Source: DASQGA01 sp038209555 (GTDB lineage Bacteria > Actinomycetota > Thermoleophilia > Gaiellales > Gaiellaceae). Taken from it: DNA of 44,948 nt. Location: positions 1 through 44,948 of the forward strand of contig JBBQXP010000011.1 of assembly GCA_038209555.1 (NCBI GenBank). The letters run 5' to 3'. Shown here piece after piece: positions 40,098 through 44,948 of the stretch. How positions within the stretch are numbered: the stretch's first letter is position 1; every line of letters starts with the position of its first letter. Made by a program: the position numbers and the translations under genes. The notes beneath the pieces were generated by a model. The model was given only the letters and a program-made list of their open reading frames with translations. It searched no databases and was not told the origin of the DNA.

Positions 40098-42767
40098 ATG
40101 AAGGAGAAGCCGCGGCCCACCATCGAAGGTGACACTGCCGTCGACGTGATCCTGCGTGACGGCAGCACGCTTCGTCTGCGCGCGCCGGCACGGGACGACG
40201 CCGACGCTCTCGTCAGCTTCTTTGCCGAGCTGTCCGATGAGAGCCTCTATCTGCGCTTCCACGGCAGTCCGCCGGTCGATGCTCATCTCGTCGCGCCGGA
40301 CCTCGAGCCCGACTGGGCAGAGCGTGGGGCGCTGATCGGCGCGGTCGCCTCCGACGAGGGTGAGCGCGTCGTCGCTCTGGCCAGCTACGCGCGCCTGCGC
40401 GACCGCGAGGCGGCCGAGGTCGCCTTTGCGGTCGCCGGCGGCTACCGCAGGCGCGGCGTCGGTACGCGCCTGCTCGAGCGGCTCGCGGCGAGAGCGTCCG
40501 AGCAGGGAATCACGCGCTTCGTTGCCGAGGTGATGGCTGAGAACGAACCGATGCTGCATGTGTTCTCGGAAGCCGGCTTTAGCCTCTCGCGGACACTCAC
40601 CGGAGGTGAAGTCGAGGTGACGTTCCCGATCGCCGCGACCGCCGCTTACGCGGCCCGCGTCGCCGGGCGCGACCACACCGCCGTCGCCGCCTCGTTGAGA
40701 CCGTTCTTCGAACCGGCGTCGGTAGCGGTGTTCGGCGCGTCGCCGCGGCGCGGCACGATCGGTGGCGAGCTCTTCCGCAACATCGTGGCCGGCGACTTCA
40801 ACGGCCCCGCCTATCCCGTCAACCGCAGCGGCGAGGCCGTGTCTGGCGTCCGGGCCTACCAGTCGATCGACGAGATCCCTGACCCGGTCGATCTGGCGGT
40901 CGTATGCGTTCCCGCGGCTGCCGTGCTAGAGACGGCCGAGTCGGCACTGCGCAAGGGAGTGCCCGCGCTGATCGTCATCTCGGCCGGCTTCGCCGAGGTC
41001 GGCGCCGAGGGGGACGACCGGCAGCGTCAGCTGCTCGCGCTCGTCCGCGCTCACGGTGCCCGTCTGATCGGGCCAAACTGTCTCGGCGTAGCGTCGGCAA
41101 CGACACGGCTGAACGCAACCTTCGCTTCGCGGCAGGCGCCTGCGGGCAACATCGGCTTCTCCTCTCAAAGCGGCGCGCTCGGGCTTGCCATGCTCGAGGC
41201 CGCCGAGTCGCGCGGCCTAGGATTGTCGGCGTTCGTCTCCATTGGGAACAAGGCCGACGTGTCGTCGAACGATCTGCTCGAGTGGTGGGAAGACGATCCC
41301 GGCACCCAAGTGTTGCTTCTCTACGTCGAGTCGTTCGGGAACCCGCGCAAGTTCGCCGAGCTCGCGCGCCGCGTCGCGCGTAGCAAGCCGATTCTCGCCG
41401 TCAAGAGCGGGATAACGGCATCCGGCGCTCGCGCGGCCAGCTCGCACACAGCCGCCCTGGCCGGCTCCGAGGCGGCCGTAGACGCGCTCTTCCACCACGC
41501 CGGAGTCATCCGCGCCGGCTCGCTCGAGGAGCTCGTCGACGTCGCGACGCTCTTATCGACGCAGCCGGCTCCTCGCGGCCGCGGCGTGGCGGTGCTGACC
41601 AATGCCGGCGGACTGGGGATCATGTGCGCCGACGCGTGTGAGGCGGCTGGCCTGGCCTTGCCACCGCTCGCTGAAGAAACCTGCAAGCGACTCGAGGCGC
41701 TCCTACCGGTCGAGGCGAGTATCGCAAACCCGATCGACATGCTCGGCTCAGCGACGGCAGCCTCGTACGAGGCGGCTCTGCCGGTGGTGCTGGACGACGC
41801 TGGCGTCGATGCCGTCATCGTCCTGTTCGTCCCGGCGGTGAGCGCGACGGCTGACGAGGTCGCCGCCGCCGTCGCCCGCGTCGGTGGCAGCGACAAGCCG
41901 GTTCTCGCCGTGGTCATGAGCGCCGAGGGCATCCCAGAGGCACTCCGCGCCAAGCCGCCGGCTGCCGCCGCCTTCACCTACCCGGAATCGGCCGCCCGCG
42001 CTCTGGGCCGAGCCGCCGAGCGCGCGGACTGGTTGCGCCGCCCGCTCGGCTCCGTTCCCGAGCTGGACGTCGACCGCGCCACGGCCGCGGCCGTGATCGA
42101 CCGGGTGCTGGCCGATCGAGCCGACGCCTGGCTCGAGCCGGCTGACACCCGCGTCCTCTTGCTCGCCTACGGGATCCCGCTTGTGGGCGAGGTAGTCGCG
42201 CACTCGGCCGATGAGGCGATCGAAGCAGCCGCCGCCCTCGGCCACCCCGTCGTCGTCAAGACCGCCGCCGCCGGCACGCATAAGACCGAAAGCGGCAACA
42301 TCGCCCTGGATCTCGGCGACGCCGTTGCAGTCCGGGCTGCCGTCGCAAGGATTGGCGCCCCCGTGATCGTCCAGCCGATGATCAGAGGCGGCGCCGAGCT
42401 GTTGGCCGGCCTCGTCCAAGATCCGGTTTTCGGCCCGCTGGTCGCCTTCGGCCCCGGCGGCGTCTTCGCGGAACTGATTGGCGACGCCGCCTTCCGCATC
42501 GCGCCGCTCACCGACGTCGACGCCGAGGAGCTGGTCACGACCGGCAAGGCTGGTCGCCTCGTCAGAGGCTTCCGCGGCGCACCGGCCGCCAACGTTGCCT
42601 CGCTGGTCGATCTCGTCTGCCGCCTGTCGCGCCTCGGCGAAGACTTACCCGCCCTCGCCGAGCTCGATCTGAACCCGGTGCTCGCGCTGCCGGACCGCTG
42701 CATTGCCGTCGATGCGCGCGTCCGTGTGCAACGGCCCCAGAGCCGATCGCGGGCGAAGAGTTGGTAG
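40098..42767 (+). CDS. GNAT acetyltransferase fused to ADP-forming acyl-CoA synthetase
   Basis: 889 residues. An N-terminal GNAT domain (about 15-180) has the acetyl-CoA loop YRRRGVGTRLL. It is followed by a CoA-binding domain (about 200-330, with VAVFGASPRRGTIG), a ligase-CoA/succinyl-CoA-synthetase-like part (about 335-650) and an ATP-grasp domain (about 670-875). The synthetase keeps a SSHTAALAG motif (H450), which resembles the phospho-histidine segment of active ADP-forming acetyl-CoA synthetases. This domain order (GNAT first) is that of actinobacterial Pat-type protein acetyltransferases. It may acetylate proteins, make acetate and ATP from acetyl-CoA, or both. The ATG at 40098 has a weak ribosome site. 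It is convergent with the response regulator. Confidence 0.88.
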   Translation: MKEKPRPTIEGDTAVDVILRDGSTLRLRAPARDDADALVSFFAELSDESLYLRFHGSPPVDAHLVAPDLEPDWAERGALIGAVASDEGERVVALASYARLRDREAAEVAFAVAGGYRRRGVGTRLLERLAARASEQGITRFVAEVMAENEPMLHVFSEAGFSLSRTLTGGEVEVTFPIAATAAYAARVAGRDHTAVAASLRPFFEPASVAVFGASPRRGTIGGELFRNIVAGDFNGPAYPVNRSGEAVSGVRAYQSIDEIPDPVDLAVVCVPAAAVLETAESALRKGVPALIVISAGFAEVGAEGDDRQRQLLALVRAHGARLIGPNCLGVASATTRLNATFASRQAPAGNIGFSSQSGALGLAMLEAAESRGLGLSAFVSIGNKADVSSNDLLEWWEDDPGTQVLLLYVESFGNPRKFAELARRVARSKPILAVKSGITASGARAASSHTAALAGSEAAVDALFHHAGVIRAGSLEELVDVATLLSTQPAPRGRGVAVLTNAGGLGIMCADACEAAGLALPPLAEETCKRLEALLPVEASIANPIDMLGSATAASYEAALPVVLDDAGVDAVIVLFVPAVSATADEVAAAVARVGGSDKPVLAVVMSAEGIPEALRAKPPAAAAFTYPESAARALGRAAERADWLRRPLGSVPELDVDRATAAAVIDRVLADRADAWLEPADTRVLLLAYGIPLVGEVVAHSADEAIEAAAALGHPVVVKTAAAGTHKTESGNIALDLGDAVAVRAAVARIGAPVIVQPMIRGGAELLAGLVQDPVFGPLVAFGPGGVFAELIGDAAFRIAPLTDVDAEELVTTGKAGRLVRGFRGAPAANVASLVDLVCRLSRLGEDLPALAELDLNPVLALPDRCIAVDARVRVQRPQSRSRAKSW

Positions 42768-42801
42768 CTGCAGAACAGCTTTGCGCACCTTCCGCCGCTA
42801 G

Positions 42802-43458
42802 TCAGTCCTGGTCGATCTCGAGCAGGCCTTGCTCGAGTGCGTAGCGAACAAGCTCGGCACGCGTCGAAAGGCGCAGCTTCTGCATGATGTGTGCGCGGTG
42901 CGTCTCGGCAGTGCGGACCGAGATGTAGAGCTTTTCCGAGATCTCCTGGTTGGTGTGGCCGAAGGCCAGTAGGCGCAGGACGTCGCGCTCGCGGTCTGAG
43001 AGCGGATCGTCTTCGGCTCGCTTCCGCTCCTCAGCGTCGGCGGCGACCATGCGCGCGCCGAGGGTGGGGTGCACGTAGCGCCCGCCGCTGGCCACCTCGC
43101 GCACGGCCGCGACGACGTCGGTGTCGGCAGCCTCCTTGAGGATGTAGCCGGCGGCACCGACGGCGAAGGCCTCGCGCACGTAGTTCGGGTCGTCCTGCAT
43201 CGAGAGGATCAAGACCTTGGCCTCGGGGGCGTCCTGAAGGACCTCGGGAGTCGCCTCGATGCCGCTCTTTCCCGGCATGACGACATCCATCAGGATCACG
43301 TCGGGCTTCTGCGCCCGCGTCTCGAACACGGCGTGCTTGGCATCGCCGGCCTCGCCGACGACCTCGATGTCGGCTTCGGACTCGAGCACCTTGCGCAGGC
43401 CGCTTCGGACGACGGCGTGGTCGTCGACGATCAGAACGCGGATGGGCGTGTCGCTCAT
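42802..43458 (-). CDS. NarL/DevR-type response regulator
   Basis: 218 residues: a receiver domain (about 5-125) with phospho-acceptor D58 (VILMDVVMPG), the acidic pair D12-D13 and the lysine in GYILKEA, then a LuxR-type helix-turn-helix (about 148-212) with LSDRERDVLRLLAFGHTNQE, SVRTAETHRAHIM. It should bind DNA as a dimer at inverted repeats. The ATG at 43458 overlaps the kinase stop in ATGA, so the pair is coupled and the kinase is its likely partner. It is the only DNA-binding protein in this region and hence the best candidate reader of the palindromes at 35.4-38.8 kb. Confidence 0.92.
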   Translation of the reverse strand: MSDTPIRVLIVDDHAVVRSGLRKVLESEADIEVVGEAGDAKHAVFETRAQKPDVILMDVVMPGKSGIEATPEVLQDAPEAKVLILSMQDDPNYVREAFAVGAAGYILKEAADTDVVAAVREVASGGRYVHPTLGARMVAADAEERKRAEDDPLSDRERDVLRLLAFGHTNQEISEKLYISVRTAETHRAHIMQKLRLSTRAELVRYALEQGLLEIDQD

Positions 43459-44948
43459 GACAGGGGCACCTCGGCGACGATCGTCGTCCCGGCACCGTGG
43501 CTGGACTCGATCTTTAGCCTGCCCCCCAAGAGCGCCAGCCGTTCGCCCATGCCGAGGAGCCCGAGACCCTCGCCACTGCCGTCGTGGGTGAAACCGCGGC
43601 CGTCGTCCTCGATCAGCGCCGTGACCGCGCGGCTCTTGGGGGCCAGGACAATGCTGACGGCGGTCGCCCGGGCATGCTTGACAATGTTGGTCAGCGCCTC
43701 CTGGATGATGCGGTAAAGGGCGGTCTCGACATCGGTCGGGAGGCGCTCGCGGATTCGCGACTCGAGATCGACCCGCATGCCGGTCTGCTCGGCGAAGGTG
43801 TCGCGCAGGCGTTCGAGCGCGGGCACCAGGCCGAAGTCGTCCAGCGCCTTGGGCCGCAACTCGACGGCCAGGCGACGCACGTCGTGGAGCGTCTCGACGA
43901 CCTGCTCGCGGACGGCGGCCAGCGCCTCGGCGCGCTCGGCGTCGCTCTTAGCCTCTTCGACCGCCTTCAGGCCGAGGAGCACCGAAGTCAGCTCCTGACC
44001 GGTCTGGTCGTGGAGCTCGCGCGCCAGGCGCCTGCGCTCGAGCTCTTGGGCTTCGACGACCCGGCGCAGCGCGTCGCCGGCGACACGGGCCGAAAGGTCG
44101 ACGGCGACCGCAGCGCGCGTGGCGAAGGTTTCTGCAAGACGCAGATCGTCGTCGCTGAAGCGGGGGTCTTCGCCTTCCTTGTCGTGGGCGCCGATGACAC
44201 CGATCGAGCGGCCGCGGGCGACAAGAGGGACGTAGAGCCCCGTGCGAGCATTGAGCGCCCGGGTGGCCTCCTGGTCGACCTCGGGATCGTCCGCAAGGGA
44301 GTCGACGCGCTCCGCGCGTTGACTTTCAAGTACGACGCCGCTCTTCGATCCCGCCCGCGCCAGCTGGAGGCCGAGGATGTCCTCGGCATCGGCGCCGTCG
44401 GCCGCCTCGATTCGCAGCGTCCCGTACGGAGTGGGCAAGGCGATCGTCACCACCCGCGCGCCGATCAGACCGCGCAACCGCCGGGAGATGAGCTTCAAAA
44501 GACGGGGTAGCTCGATTTCGCCGGCCAGCGCCGTCCCGACCTCGTTCAGCGCCTCGAGCTGCGCCGACCAGTTGGTCGCATCCTCGTAAAGGCGTGCGTT
44601 CTCGATCGCCACCGCAGCCTGGCTGGCCAGCGTCTCGACCAGCTCTTGGTCCTCGTCGGTGAAGGGGCCCTTGGCCTTCTCGGTCAAGTAGAGGTTTCCG
44701 TAGGCCCGGCCGCGCAGGGCGATCGGCACGCCGAGAAAGCCGCGCATCGGCGGGTGATTCGGCGGGAAGCCGACCGAGCGGGGATCGTCGGTGATCGTTT
44801 TCAACCGCAGCGAGCGCGCGTCGGTGATCAGCGCACCGAGAATGCCGTGCCCGCGCGGGAGGTCGCCGATCGCGTCCACCGTCTCGGTGTCGATGCCGGT
44901 GTGGACGAACCGCTCGAGGCCGGTGCCGGTGTCGTCGATGACGCCGAG
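43455..44948 (-). CDS. DevS/DosT-like double-GAF histidine kinase (5' end outside window)
   Basis: The frame stays open to the window edge, so the N-terminus is missing. Visible are the end of a first GAF domain (GIDTETVDAIGDLPRG, IGDLPRGHGILGALI, GFPPNHPPMRGFLGVP, YGNLYLTEK), a second GAF (about 480 bases further on in the gene), and a HisKA_3 domain. In HisKA_3 the phospho-acceptor histidine is in RRLARELHDQTGQE. The HATPase_c domain has DDGRGF and GLGLLGMGERL. The first GAF closely resembles that of mycobacterial DevS/DosT, where a histidine binds haem; the NHPPM histidine falls at about the same place. It may therefore sense oxygen, NO or redox state. It is coupled to the response regulator. 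Confidence 0.9.
   Translation of the reverse strand, partial: LGVIDDTGTGLERFVHTGIDTETVDAIGDLPRGHGILGALITDARSLRLKTITDDPRSVGFPPNHPPMRGFLGVPIALRGRAYGNLYLTEKAKGPFTDEDQELVETLASQAAVAIENARLYEDATNWSAQLEALNEVGTALAGEIELPRLLKLISRRLRGLIGARVVTIALPTPYGTLRIEAADGADAEDILGLQLARAGSKSGVVLESQRAERVDSLADDPEVDQEATRALNARTGLYVPLVARGRSIGVIGAHDKEGEDPRFSDDDLRLAETFATRAAVAVDLSARVAGDALRRVVEAQELERRRLARELHDQTGQELTSVLLGLKAVEEAKSDAERAEALAAVREQVVETLHDVRRLAVELRPKALDDFGLVPALERLRDTFAEQTGMRVDLESRIRERLPTDVETALYRIIQEALTNIVKHARATAVSIVLAPKSRAVTALIEDDGRGFTHDGSGEGLGLLGMGERLALLGGRLKIESSHGAGTTIVAEVPLS

Overview
The window is high-GC DNA with tightly packed genes, many GTG and TTG starts, and a mix of Shine-Dalgarno and apparently leaderless starts. 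The protein families (a fourteen-subunit-type complex I, DevS/DevR-like two-component genes, a GNAT fused to an ADP-forming acyl-CoA synthetase, an SQR-like/CBS fusion) fit an actinobacterium, most likely a deep-branching soil or thermophilic lineage such as Thermoleophilia. That placement is inference from gene content. No rRNA, tRNA, CRISPR array, insertion sequence or phage gene was seen.

Region 1 (1-12503, + strand) is the 3' part of a complex I operon, nuoE (cut by the window edge) to nuoN, with almost every junction overlapping. It ends in a translationally coupled, dihydrolipoamide-dehydrogenase-like flavoprotein. The only real gap, between nuoF and nuoG, holds a compact element of two perfect 20-bp palindromes. 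A related palindrome recurs at 23 kb.

Region 2 (12504-18104) holds an overlapping three-gene unit: a stand-alone cyclic-nucleotide-binding-type domain, an FAD oxidoreductase and a membrane adenylate cyclase. A small antisense membrane gene follows, then a UPF0173 hydrolase, an unknown 104-aa protein and a DUF1028 protein.

Region 3 (18112-33042) is housekeeping and accessory: a short Ldh-family oxidoreductase, a two-gene ABC exporter, a secreted unknown protein, and a YtcJ-like amidohydrolase. Next is a leftward operon of an FtsX-like permease, a double-headed ABC ATPase and a secreted HEYGH metallopeptidase. Then come a conserved helical protein, a DksA-fold protein with all four zinc cysteines lost, a soluble PAS-GAF-PAS histidine kinase, a secreted BamE-like protein, and an Asp-box propeller overlapping a MoaD/ThiS-like protein.

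Region 4 (33070-44948) starts with a lone GspE/PilB-type ATPase. From about 35.0 kb it becomes what looks like a low-oxygen or redox-stress island: a PH-like/ferredoxin-fold-like protein, a two-TM membrane protein, short ORFs, an SQR-like flavoprotein fused to CBS domains, a membrane-anchored AniA/NirK-type copper nitrite reductase, a GNAT-acyl-CoA synthetase fusion, and, convergent to them, a NarL/DevR-type regulator with a DevS-like double-GAF kinase. Four near-identical 15-bp palindromes (YGCGG-N5-CCGCR) occur in this segment, in or near the leaders of its transcription units. They are the best candidate in the window for an undescribed operator, and I propose the adjacent regulator as its reader.
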